Origin: Paraburkholderia bannensis NBRC 103871
Lineage (GTDB): Bacteria > Pseudomonadota > Gammaproteobacteria > Burkholderiales > Burkholderiaceae
Length of the DNA stretch: 64,000 bases
Assembly (NCBI RefSeq): GCF_000685015.1
Contig: NZ_BAYA01000005.1
Span: forward strand, 372,001-436,000
Reading direction: 5' to 3'
Of the stretch, positions 24,830-34,315 are shown in pieces. Position 1 is the first letter of the stretch. Each line of letters opens with the position of its first letter. The notes beneath the pieces were generated by a model. The model ran no database searches, was not told the origin of the DNA, and saw nothing but the letters and a program-made list of their open reading frames with translations. A program made the translations under genes and the position numbers.

Positions 24830-25897
24830 TCAGGCCGGAGTGTGGGTCGCGCCCAGATGGTCGAGGATGAGCGCAAGCGTCGTCCACAACACGCGCTCGG
24901 TGTCGGTTTCGAGCGTCGGTGCGGGAAGATCGAGCGATGCGGCCAGCGTGCGGGTGCGTTCGCAGTCGAGCAGCGCGTCGAGATTCATCGCAGGTGCTAG
25001 ACGTCCGCGCTTCGGCCCGTGCACGAGCCGCGCGGGCAACGCGAGGCGTGCGCCGATGTCGCGCAGGCATTGCTTGTTGGGATCGGGCTCGACCGCCAGC
25101 AGATGGGCGACCACCGCCGCGTCCACAAAAGGCGGATGCAGCGCCACGCCTTGTGCGTCGAAGATCGCGTGGCACAGCGGCAGATAGTTGGCCGAGCGGT
25201 CGCGCCGCAAGACCTGATCCGCGCCGTCGCCGGTGATGGCGATTTCAATGCCGTCGGCGGCCATCGACGCGGCAAGCAGGTGCTTGGCGACGGGATGCAG
25301 GTTGAACATCGGCTCCTCGACCGCGTAAGTCGTGAGCGGCAGCGCGTTCACGAAATCGGCTTCGTCGAAGTGCACGATCTTCACGCGCGCCTGCATCTGC
25401 GTGGCGAGTTCGAGCGCGGCGTCCTGCTCGCAATAGTCGGGCATGCCGGTCGCGAGGATATAGGCGGTGACCTGGTCGAGCGCGTCCAGTTCGCGCAACA
25501 GGCCCAGCAGCAACGCCGAATCGAGTCCGCCGCTCAACGCCAGCGCGACACGCTTGCCGCTGTCGAGCGCACGTTGCAGCGACGCGCGCAACCGCGCCTG
25601 CAGGTCGCCGCGCAGCGCTTCGCAGGCGGCAGGCTGCACGTCCAGCGCTTGCGCCGTTTGCACCAGCGCGCAACCGGGCGGCACGGCGCGCACGTCGCGC
25701 AACACGGTGCGTCCCACCAGACGCGCGCCGCTCAGGTAACCGGCGATGGCAGCCGCATCGGGCTCGCCGCCCGCGCTTTGCCCGGCCGCTCGCAAGGTCG
25801 AGGCGATGGTGCCCGCCCACGCGCCGCGGCGCGGGTGATAGTGCAGACGGTCGAAACCAAAATAGTCGCGCGTGCCGACAATCGTGCTCGAATTCAT
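24830..25897 (-). CDS. Asparagine-synthase-like ATP-dependent ligase with truncated glutaminase half
   Basis: A 355-residue protein. Residues 122-127 are the pyrophosphatase-loop SGGLDS of asparagine synthetases. The first 95 residues align only with the end of the glutaminase domain (YFGFDRLHYHPRRGAW, then RAVPPGCALVQ), and the catalytic Cys2 is absent (MN instead of MC). So it cannot take ammonia from glutamine by itself. Comparable non-glutaminase relatives are beta-lactam synthetase, carbapenam synthetase and lasso cyclase, which adenylate a carboxylate and join an amine. ATGA overlap with the radical SAM gene fixes the start. It probably forms an amide or lactam in an unknown product (inference). 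Confidence 0.85.
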   Translation of the reverse strand: MNSSTIVGTRDYFGFDRLHYHPRRGAWAGTIASTLRAAGQSAGGEPDAAAIAGYLSGARLVGRTVLRDVRAVPPGCALVQTAQALDVQPAACEALRGDLQARLRASLQRALDSGKRVALALSGGLDSALLLGLLRELDALDQVTAYILATGMPDYCEQDAALELATQMQARVKIVHFDEADFVNALPLTTYAVEEPMFNLHPVAKHLLAASMAADGIEIAITGDGADQVLRRDRSANYLPLCHAIFDAQGVALHPPFVDAAVVAHLLAVEPDPNKQCLRDIGARLALPARLVHGPKRGRLAPAMNLDALLDCERTRTLAASLDLPAPTLETDTERVLWTTLALILDHLGATHTPA

Positions 25898-26751
25898 GGA
25901 TAAAACGCCTTCAGGGTCTCGACTTCGATGCGTTTGAGCACGCGATGCGGCGCCTGCGGCGCGCTGCCGCCGTGGCAATGCAGGCAGGCTTCGAGCGGCG
26001 TCTCGCGTTGCAGGTACGCGAGCATGGCATCCAGCATGCCCGCGTCCTCGCGCAACGCCAGGCCGTCGCCGCGAAAGTCCTGGGTGCCCTTGAACAAGGT
26101 ATGAAAATGCGCGGGCCGCGTGCAGGTGTAGAACATGCCGTCGCGCACCATATGGCAGCGTTCGCGAATCCAGCAGTCGTGGTAGATGCGCTGCGCTTCG
26201 GCGCGATCGGTCGAGGGCTGCGCGCGGTTCATCACCGTGAACGTGTCCTGCACCTTCCAGTTCAGCCGCACGTCAAAGCGCGCGGCCTGCGACTCGATAT
26301 GCGCCACGAGATCGGGCGCGAGACGCGGCTTGGGATAAAGCGAGATCGTCAGCGCATCGACGGCCTGCCAGAACGCGTCGGCCATGTCGCCCAGCTTCAG
26401 CCCGTTGGTCGTCACGGACACCATCGGCGCGATGCCGGTCGCGCGCACACAGCCGACGATATCGACGATGGCGGGATGCAGCAGCGGCTCGCCGCCCACC
26501 AGCTTGAACACGCCCGGTTGCAGCACTTTCGCGGCCATGCGCAGGTCGTTCGCGAGCGCGTCTGGCTGGGCGTACCACTCGGGCAGCAGCGGCGAAAGCG
26601 AGCAGCACTCCGCGCAAGTCAGGTTGCAGTGATCGACGATGTGCGCTTCGAGCGAGCGCGTCTGCACGCGGCCATGCTGCACGCGATAGTGGCGCTCCAT
26701 CGGCGGCGGAAAGACATGCTTGCGCGCGCGGGTTTCGTTCGTCGTGGTCAC
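25894..26751 (-). CDS. Radical SAM enzyme with extra C-terminal cysteines
   Basis: A 285-residue protein. The [4Fe-4S]-SAM motif is C42-x3-C46-x2-C49 (CNLTCAEC), and GGEP at 87-90 follows. Extra cysteines at 193, 199, 210, 256 and 259 (CxxxxxC, then YTC, then CLHC) look like a SPASM/twitch-type auxiliary cluster. Related enzymes perform sugar dehydrogenation (BtrN), epimerisation or peptide modification. The GTG at 26751 is chosen because it overlaps the kinase stop by GTGA; an ATG 17 codons later (MERHY) is the alternative. It is central in the five-gene operon. No peptide substrate gene was seen, so a small-molecule substrate is favoured. Confidence 0.88.
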   Translation of the reverse strand: MTTTNETRARKHVFPPPMERHYRVQHGRVQTRSLEAHIVDHCNLTCAECCSLSPLLPEWYAQPDALANDLRMAAKVLQPGVFKLVGGEPLLHPAIVDIVGCVRATGIAPMVSVTTNGLKLGDMADAFWQAVDALTISLYPKPRLAPDLVAHIESQAARFDVRLNWKVQDTFTVMNRAQPSTDRAEAQRIYHDCWIRERCHMVRDGMFYTCTRPAHFHTLFKGTQDFRGDGLALREDAGMLDAMLAYLQRETPLEACLHCHGGSAPQAPHRVLKRIEVETLKAFYP

Positions 26752-27764
26752 GTTGGCGTCCTGCCGTCGCCGGGTTCCAGGCAACGGGAATAGAAGTCGA
26801 TCAATCGCTCGCGCGCACCGTCGAATGCGGCCACCATCGTCGTCGCGCCGCGCAGATGCGCCGCGAAACGCACCGGATCGTTCAGCCAGCCCTGCACGAT
26901 CCATAGCTTGAGCGCGTGCTGGAGACACGCGGCGTCGATGGCCCACGCGATATTTTCCGGGCGTGGCGCGCGTACGCGTGCATACGCACGCACAAACGTG
27001 GCGGCATGGTGCGGCGCTTCGAGCGGCAGATGATTGAGGCAGCGCACGAGTTCATATTCGCGCGGCGCGCCGATGGCCGCTTCCCAGTCGAGGATCAGCG
27101 GCGGCAGCGTGCCGTCGAACAAATAGTTGAACTGGTTGTAGTCGTTGTGAATCGGATGCTGCGGATCGTCGGCGGGGAACGCCGCGAGGCTGCCCGGGTA
27201 GTGCGCGTCGAGCAGGCGCAGCGACGTCTCCACGTAGTCATGCAGATTCGCGCGGTCGCGGCCGAGCGCTTCGGTCAGGCCACGGCGCACGCCGTCGGCG
27301 TCGATGGCGGCAAGCCGCGCGTGGAGCGTGTCGAACGCAGGGAGGCTTGACGTATCGAGCATATCGAACGTATCGAACGTGTCGAGGCTCACATGCAGCG
27401 CGCCGAGGCTCGCACCGAGCGCTTCCCATTCGCGGGACGTGAACGTGTCGTAGGTACGCGTCTGTCCTGGCACCCATCGCGTCACCAACGCGCGCACATC
27501 GTGGCCCACAAAAAGCGCTTCGCCTGCCAGCGTGCGCTGCAACGATTGCACGCGAAAGCGCGCATCGCCGTGCGCTTGCAGATGCGCGAGAACCGCCGCT
27601 TCCTTCTGCGCACGCGCTACGTGTTCATCGGCATACAGCTTCACGGCTACGCCACCGTGCCCGTCGCGCCCATCGTTCACGTACCAGACGCGTTCGCTGA
27701 CCTGACGCGGCGCGCCGTCATGCGCGATGCCATAGGCCGCACAGATCGCGTCGAAGTTCGCCAT
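26748..27764 (-). CDS. APH-fold kinase-like protein (second)
   Basis: A 338-residue phosphotransferase-superfamily protein. The catalytic loop is PIHNDYNQFNYLF (HND with Asn further on) and the metal segment is LILDWEAA. The N-lobe has VWYVND and VAVKLYADEH with the ATP lysine. It resembles homoserine-kinase/choline-kinase-like APH proteins. The loop around residues 127-136 is built from a nine-base repeat (DTFDTFDMLDT). Start: ATG 27764 is two bases after the previous stop. A second kinase in the same cluster implies two different phosphorylation steps or one for self-resistance (inference). Confidence 0.83.
   Translation of the reverse strand: MANFDAICAAYGIAHDGAPRQVSERVWYVNDGRDGHGGVAVKLYADEHVARAQKEAAVLAHLQAHGDARFRVQSLQRTLAGEALFVGHDVRALVTRWVPGQTRTYDTFTSREWEALGASLGALHVSLDTFDTFDMLDTSSLPAFDTLHARLAAIDADGVRRGLTEALGRDRANLHDYVETSLRLLDAHYPGSLAAFPADDPQHPIHNDYNQFNYLFDGTLPPLILDWEAAIGAPREYELVRCLNHLPLEAPHHAATFVRAYARVRAPRPENIAWAIDAACLQHALKLWIVQGWLNDPVRFAAHLRGATTMVAAFDGARERLIDFYSRCLEPGDGRTPT
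27353..27388. repeat. Nine-base in-frame repeat inside the kinase gene
   Basis: TATCGAACG occurs twice in a row (27362-27370, 27371-27379), flanked by two degenerate copies. On the coding strand it gives the alternating Asp-Thr-Phe run. It is a small slippage-prone tract that keeps frame when copies change. Confidence 0.7.
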
Positions 27765-27765
27765 G

Positions 27766-28515
27766 TCAGATCGCCTCGGCCGGGCCGTAACGATAAGGAT
27801 GGCCGCTCAAGAAGGTGTTGTTCCCGACATAACGCACCTTGTACATGGCCGGTCGAAACAGCACCGAAGGCGCGTTGTTGTCGATGCCCAGCAGCGCATA
27901 CAGGTCGCGCCGCACGAAGAACGCGTTATTGCCCATGTCGTCGCAGCACACGAGTTCATAACCCATGCGTTGGCCAAGGTGATAAAGCGATTCGAGGCTC
28001 GCGCCGTAATAGGTCGAGCCGTCCCATTCGTGCGCCGGGTTGTAGCACATGACCCAGCGCTCGGGCGGCGCGTAGTACGGGTTGTATTCGATCACCACGA
28101 TACGCGGCTGGTAAGCGTCCAGCGCGCGCCAGATCCAGTAGTCGTTGCCGTCGATATCGATTGAAAGCAGGTCGAAGTCCTGCGGCGCATTGGCATCGGC
28201 GAGCAGTTGCGCAACCGTATCGGGCTGCACGCGTTCGTGACGCAGCGTCACGCGCTGCTCGCCGCCATAGTTCGCCGCGAGTTTCCCGTAGCGGTACGCG
28301 CTGCCTTCGACCAGCACGCCCTGCCAGCCGCGCTCGCGCAGCAGCAGCGCGGTATTGCTGTTGCGCAGGCCGTCGCTCGCGCCGATATCGACGCAAAAGC
28401 GATTGGTGGGCGCAATGCGCTCCATCAGGCGCGACAGGATCGCCTCTTCGCTGCCCTGCGCGTAGAGGCTTTGTGCGAGACCGGAAAGATCGAGCGGAAA
28501 AGGCGTGCCCTGCAT
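27766..28515 (-). CDS. FkbM-like SAM-dependent methyltransferase
   Basis: A 249-residue protein. Motif I is CVDIGASDGLRNSNTA (SAM site), then GWQGVLVEGS with the ribose-binding acid, then LLSIDIDGNDYWIWRALD and VVIEYNPYY. This order matches FkbM-type O-methyltransferases and their relatives that act on sugars or polyketides. It is the first gene of the tight minus-strand operon and has a 165-base upstream gap shared with the divergent hydrolase at 28681. Only one base separates its stop from the next start. The acceptor is unknown; the sugar-methylating nature of CmcI-like and FkbM relatives suggests a methylated glycoside. Confidence 0.78.
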   Translation of the reverse strand: MQGTPFPLDLSGLAQSLYAQGSEEAILSRLMERIAPTNRFCVDIGASDGLRNSNTALLLRERGWQGVLVEGSAYRYGKLAANYGGEQRVTLRHERVQPDTVAQLLADANAPQDFDLLSIDIDGNDYWIWRALDAYQPRIVVIEYNPYYAPPERWVMCYNPAHEWDGSTYYGASLESLYHLGQRMGYELVCCDDMGNNAFFVRRDLYALLGIDNNAPSVLFRPAMYKVRYVGNNTFLSGHPYRYGPAEAI

Positions 28516-28634
28516 GAACGTGTGCGCAATGGGTCAGAAAATGGGGTGCGGTGCGGCAAACGATGCGTAATGTACCGTAAAACGCGGCATGGCCGCGCAG
28601 GCCTGGCTGACACAGTCCTTCGGGCGATTCTCCT

Positions 28635-28640
28635 TATACT
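28635..28640 (+). promoter_or_regulatory. Probable -10 element upstream of the membrane-anchored hydrolase
   Basis: TATACT is 41 bases before the ATG at 28681. No good -35 was seen. The rest of the 28516-28680 gap must also hold the promoter of the divergent operon; no small gene was found there. Confidence 0.35.
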
Positions 28641-28680
28641 GGCGCAGTCCCTCCACGCATCCCGACGCGCGAGACCCCAC

Positions 28681-29487
28681 ATGCGGCTGCTTTCCTATGG
28701 CTTACGTTTTGCGGTCGCCGCGTGGCTGATCGCGGCGCTGGTGCTGTTCCTGATGCAAGACCGGCTGCTGCTGCCCGCCACGCCCGAAGCGCCCGACCTG
28801 CGCTCGGTCACGCACGAGGGCGACACCGTCGAGGCCTGGCATATTCACGACGAATACGCAGGCTACGTCGTCACGCCCACGCGCGAGACGCCGCGCGGCA
28901 CCTTCATCGTCTATCACGGCAACGAGGAATCCGCCGAAACCAAGCTGCCGCTCGCCGATATTTTCCTGCGCGCGGGCTATCGCGCCGTGATCGTCGAATA
29001 TCCGGGGCACGGCAATCGGCCGGGGCCGCGCAGCATGAAAGCGGCGCTTGCCGCGTCGCGCGAGGCGTTCGACGCGACGCTCGCGCGCTGGGGCGGCCCG
29101 GTTTACCTGGTCGGCGAATCGCTGGGCGCGGGCATGGCTTCGCAGGTCGTCAAAGGCAATGAAGCCTCGATTGCCGGGGTCGCGCTCATCACGCCGTGGG
29201 ATTCGCTCGCCGATGTGGCCGCGCAGAAGTATCCGATTTTCCCGGTGCGCTGGCTGCTGCACGACGGCTTCGATTCGGTCGCCGCCGTGGCGCATTACAC
29301 GGGGCCGCTCGTGATCGTCGGGGCGCAGCTGGATACGCTGATCCCGGTGGTTCACGCCCAGCACTTCGCGAACGCGCACGGCAATGCTCACCTGATGATG
29401 CTGGGCAGCGCCGACCACGACGACTGGTTCGGCGCGATGACGGCGGCGCAATGGCAACAGGTGCTCCAGTGGATGAAGGCGAATTGA
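28681..29487 (+). CDS. Membrane-anchored alpha/beta hydrolase
   Basis: A 268-residue hydrolase. A hydrophobic N-terminal segment (residues 8-25) would act as signal anchor, placing the catalytic domain in the periplasm. The oxyanion loop is YHGNEES and the nucleophile is S147 in GESLGAG. The base is probably the His of SADHDDW near the C-terminus. The size and layout fit BEM46/YqhA-like serine hydrolases. It is divergent from the orphan cluster and is followed by an MFS gene, with about 95 bases between. Function not assigned. Confidence 0.85.
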   Translation: MRLLSYGLRFAVAAWLIAALVLFLMQDRLLLPATPEAPDLRSVTHEGDTVEAWHIHDEYAGYVVTPTRETPRGTFIVYHGNEESAETKLPLADIFLRAGYRAVIVEYPGHGNRPGPRSMKAALAASREAFDATLARWGGPVYLVGESLGAGMASQVVKGNEASIAGVALITPWDSLADVAAQKYPIFPVRWLLHDGFDSVAAVAHYTGPLVIVGAQLDTLIPVVHAQHFANAHGNAHLMMLGSADHDDWFGAMTAAQWQQVLQWMKAN

Positions 29488-29583
29488 AGCGCGCCTGGCG
29501 ATGCAATGCGAAGCGGCGCACGTCCGGCCAGGCACTCGTCTAAGATCTGCCAGTCGCTTTAACCCGCACCGGAATTGCCCCGC

Positions 29584-31011
29584 ATGGACGACACGTCCCC
29601 TCTCGCCGCCCGGCGACGCCTTGCCATCGCCCTGCTCGTCGCGGGCGTGTTCTTCATGGAGAACCTCGACGCCACCGTGATCGGCACGTCGCTGCCCGCG
29701 ATGGCGCGCGATTTCGGCACCGCGCCCGCGTATCTTTCGGTGGGCGTGTCGGCGTACCTGGTCGCGCTCACGGTCTTCATTCCCGTCAGCGGCTGGGCTG
29801 CCGACCGCTTCGGCGCACGCCGCGTGTTCAGTCTTGCCATTGCCGTGTTCACGTTCGCCTCGCTGCTCTGCGCGCTGAGCCAGGGCCTGCTGGGCTTCAC
29901 CGCCGCGCGCATTCTGCAGGGCATCGGCGGCGCGATGATGGTGCCGGTCGGGCGGCTCGTCGTGATGCGCGAAACGCCCAAGGAAGGCATCGTGCGCGCC
30001 ATCGCCCTGCTCACCTGGCCCGCGCTGGTTGCGCCGATCCTCGGCCCGCCCGTGGGCGGCTGGATCAGCACGCACTGGACGTGGCACTGGATCTTCCTCT
30101 TGAACCTGCCGCTGGGCGTGCTGGCGTTCGTGGCCGCGCGCGTGCTCGTGCGCAACGGCCCGCCGCTCGCGCAGCGCTTCGATACCGTGGGCTTCGTGCT
30201 GAGCGGGCTGGGCTTCGGCCTCTTCATGGCGGGCATCGAGGCAGTCAGCCGCGCCGATGTTGCGCGCGCCCTGTCGCTTGGCGTGCTGAGCAGCGGCGTC
30301 GTGCTGCTCGCGCTGAGCGTGTGGCACCTGCGCCGCACCCCGCAGCCGCTGTTCGGCCTCGCGCCGCTGGCGATCCGCACGTTTCGCGTGACGGCGCTGG
30401 GCGGCTCGCTGTTTCGCACCGCCATCGGCACCGCGCCGTTCCTGCTGCCGCTGATGTTCCAGATCGGCTTCGGCTACAGCGCCGTGCAGGCGGGCGCGCT
30501 GCTGCTCTGGCTGTTCGCGGGCAACCTGGCGATGAAGCCGGGCACCACGCGCATCATGCATCGCTTCGGCTTTCGCACGGTGCTGCTGGTCAACGGCCTG
30601 CTGGTCGCGGCGGGGTTCGCGGCCTGCGCGCAACTGAGCGCGGCCACGCCCTACTGGCTCGTGTGCGCGCTGCTGTTTTTCACGGGCATGACGCGCTCGA
30701 TGCAGTTCACGGCGCTCAACACGATCGGTTTCGCCGATGTGCCGCAGCCACAGATGCGCGACGCCACCACGCTCTTTTCGGTGCTGCAGCAGATGAATGC
30801 GGGGATGGGAATTGCGGTGGGCGCGCTGATGCTGTCGATCGCCGAGGCGTGGCACGGCACGCCTGCGGGCCATGCCACGCCGGGGGATTTTCAGCTCGCG
30901 TTCGGGATGATCGCGTGCGTGGCGCTGCTGGCCACGATCGACAGTCTGATGCTGCCCGCGAACGCGGGCAGCCGGGTGCTGGTCGCGCAGAAGGCGGAGA
31001 AAACCTCCTGA
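29584..31011 (+). CDS. MFS transporter, DHA2-like
   Basis: A 475-residue inner-membrane transporter with about 12-14 hydrophobic helices. Motif A is GWAADRFGARRVF after helix 2; PVSG and LQGIGGAMMVPVGR follow, as in EmrB/HsrA-type antiporters. The ATG at 29584 is chosen; a TTG three codons earlier is in frame, but no strong ribosome-binding site distinguishes them. It lies after the membrane hydrolase and faces the glutathione peroxidase gene. No adaptor gene accompanies it. Confidence 0.88.
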   Translation: MDDTSPLAARRRLAIALLVAGVFFMENLDATVIGTSLPAMARDFGTAPAYLSVGVSAYLVALTVFIPVSGWAADRFGARRVFSLAIAVFTFASLLCALSQGLLGFTAARILQGIGGAMMVPVGRLVVMRETPKEGIVRAIALLTWPALVAPILGPPVGGWISTHWTWHWIFLLNLPLGVLAFVAARVLVRNGPPLAQRFDTVGFVLSGLGFGLFMAGIEAVSRADVARALSLGVLSSGVVLLALSVWHLRRTPQPLFGLAPLAIRTFRVTALGGSLFRTAIGTAPFLLPLMFQIGFGYSAVQAGALLLWLFAGNLAMKPGTTRIMHRFGFRTVLLVNGLLVAAGFAACAQLSAATPYWLVCALLFFTGMTRSMQFTALNTIGFADVPQPQMRDATTLFSVLQQMNAGMGIAVGALMLSIAEAWHGTPAGHATPGDFQLAFGMIACVALLATIDSLMLPANAGSRVLVAQKAEKTS

Positions 31012-31047
31012 TCTTCCGCGCGTGGAAGAGGCTTCAGAAGCAGGCGA

Positions 31048-31596
31048 TTACGATGCCTTCGCCAGTTCCGCGTCGATGGCGGCGACGAGCTTCGGATCGT
31101 CGGCCGCCGTATCGGGTGCGAAGCGCGCGACCACTTCGCCCGCGCGGCTCACGAGAAACTTCTCGAAGTTCCACAGCACGTCGGGCGCGGCATTCGGCGC
31201 AATGCCGTAGCCTTCCAGGCGCGCGCGGAATGGGCCGTCGCCCGTCGCTTGCGGCTGGGCCTGCGTGAGCGAGCGATAGAGCGGATGCTGGTCGTCGCCC
31301 ACCACGGAAATCTTCGAGAACAGCGGAAACTTCACGCCGAACGTGCCGGTGCAGAACGCCTGGATTTCGGCGTCGGTGCCCGGCTCCTGGCCCTTGAAGT
31401 TGTTGGCCGGAAACGCGAGCACTTCCAGGCCTTCGGCACGCTTGCCTTCGTACAGCGCTTCGAGTCCTTCGTATTGCGGCGTCAGCCCGCATTTGGACGC
31501 CACGTTCACCACCAGCAGTACCTTGCCCGCGTAGGGGCGCAGCGTGGTTTGTGCACCGTCGATGGCGTTGACGGGAATGTCGTAAATCGTGCTCAT
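31048..31596 (-). CDS. Glutathione peroxidase family protein
   Basis: A 182-residue thiol peroxidase. The peroxidatic cysteine is C36 in NVASKCGLTPQY, the resolving/activating Gln is Q70 in NNFKGQEP, and W143 is in WNFEKFLV, giving the Cys-Gln-Trp set. The usual PCNQF is PANNF here, so the common second Cys at that place is missing. C82 (FCTGTF) may act as the resolving residue with thioredoxin. It reduces hydrogen peroxide and lipid hydroperoxides. Monocistronic or linked with the regulator 46 bases upstream. Confidence 0.93.
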   Translation of the reverse strand: MSTIYDIPVNAIDGAQTTLRPYAGKVLLVVNVASKCGLTPQYEGLEALYEGKRAEGLEVLAFPANNFKGQEPGTDAEIQAFCTGTFGVKFPLFSKISVVGDDQHPLYRSLTQAQPQATGDGPFRARLEGYGIAPNAAPDVLWNFEKFLVSRAGEVVARFAPDTAADDPKLVAAIDAELAKAS

Positions 31597-31642
31597 GTCT
31601 GTGTCCTCTGTCTGTTTGATTTGAGCGGCGCGCTCGCCATGT

Positions 31643-32482
31643 TCACTCGCAGGCCTCGCGCACCATCAGCAAGGCCGCACTGTCCACAATCGTGACCTGC
31701 CCATAGCGAATCTCGATCCAGCCGCGATCGGCGAACGCCCGCAGTTCCTTGTTGATGCTCTGCCGCGACACGCCCAGCAGCGCCGCCAGGTCGTCCTGCG
31801 AAAGCTTCAGGCCGATCTCCACGCCGGTATCGACGGGATGGCCGTAACGCTCCGCAAGGCTGAGCAGCCGCTCGGCCACCCGGCCGCTGAAATCCGCGAG
31901 CCGCGAGAAGCGAAAGCGGTCGTTCAGTTCGCGGTTGCGCGAGCAGATCAATTCGAAAAAGCCGCGCATCAACGCGGGCTGCTGCTCGAACAGGTCGAGC
32001 ATCGCCTCGCGCGGGATATGGTACAGCCGCACCGTGCCGCGCGCATACAGGTCACACAGCGAACCCTTCCGGTCGAGCGCCGGAATGATGTTGATGACCG
32101 AATCGGGCTGGATATATTCGCCGATCACGCGTGCGCCCGACGCGCTCACCCAGCTCGCCTCCAGCGCGCCCGCCAGCACGATCAGGATCTCCTTGCAGTC
32201 GGCCTGGTACGGCACCACCAGCTCGCCCTGCAGCCAGGTCTTCTCGTAGCCCGCATCGACGAGCGTCGCCGCCGCGCCCGCCGACCAGTGCAGCAGGCTC
32301 GGATGGGTGAGAAAGGCGTTGATGACGCGCTGGCGCGTCAGCGGGTCGAGCGCGCGCCGGAACAGCGCGTCGTGGCTGGCATAGCTGGAAGGCGCTAAAG
32401 GCGTTAAAGGCGCTGAAGATGCTGAAGCGGGGGGCGGCGCATGCGCAGCAAAGCGCTGCGCATGCCTGGCAATGGCGGCCAT
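31643..32482 (-). CDS. Crp/Fnr-family transcriptional regulator
   Basis: A 279-residue regulator. A cyclic-nucleotide-binding-like beta barrel occupies about residues 70-170, a dimer helix follows, and the winged helix LSQDDLAALLGVSRQSINKELRAF is near residues 220-245. No Fnr-type N-terminal cysteines for an iron-sulfur cluster are present. The ATG at 32482 is chosen because CCGGAGAATGGATC precedes it; starts at 32524 and 32548 are weaker. The N-terminal linker is Ser/Ala/Pro rich and encoded by a GGCGNTNAA-type repeat around 32390-32417. It lies between glutathione peroxidase and the sulfate-ester locus; its targets are unknown. Confidence 0.88.
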   Translation of the reverse strand: MAAIARHAQRFAAHAPPPASASSAPLTPLAPSSYASHDALFRRALDPLTRQRVINAFLTHPSLLHWSAGAAATLVDAGYEKTWLQGELVVPYQADCKEILIVLAGALEASWVSASGARVIGEYIQPDSVINIIPALDRKGSLCDLYARGTVRLYHIPREAMLDLFEQQPALMRGFFELICSRNRELNDRFRFSRLADFSGRVAERLLSLAERYGHPVDTGVEIGLKLSQDDLAALLGVSRQSINKELRAFADRGWIEIRYGQVTIVDSAALLMVREACE

Positions 32483-32626
32483 GATCCATTCTCCGGGGGT
32501 GATGTGTTCGAACCATTTGAGCATTCGATCCCCGCCCGCCCAAACCATGATTTTTTGCTATCCATATCTACGCCGCCGCACTAACGCGGTGCGCGTCCCA
32601 GCCATGCCCGCCAGCACGCCGCTGCG

Positions 32627-34315
<1,689 letters not shown>

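Noticed and set aside
22944-25897. Reading the CmcI-like and synthetase-like genes as a beta-lactam pathway
   Set aside because: No IPNS, DAOCS, CarB or carboxyethylarginine synthase partners are present, and CmcI-type families mostly contain sugar methyltransferases.
28516-28680. Possible RiPP precursor peptide for the radical SAM enzyme
   Set aside because: No short frame with a ribosome-binding site and a leader/core pattern was found here or in the other small gaps of the cluster.
28702-30873. Very long open frame on the minus strand opposite the hydrolase and MFS genes
   Set aside because: It is antisense to two well-recognised genes, its translation is Arg/His/Gln-rich low-complexity, and such shadows are common at this GC content. 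Similar shadows at 1078-2607 (-), 6885-9059 (-), 34319-35977 (+) and 36067-37578 (+) were dropped for the same reason.
31012-31029. TCTTCC/GGAAGA hairpin after the MFS gene as terminator
   Set aside because: Only six base pairs and no T tract.
32390-32417. GGCG-type repeat as an intergenic regulatory repeat
   Set aside because: It lies within the Crp/Fnr coding region and simply encodes the flexible N-terminal linker.
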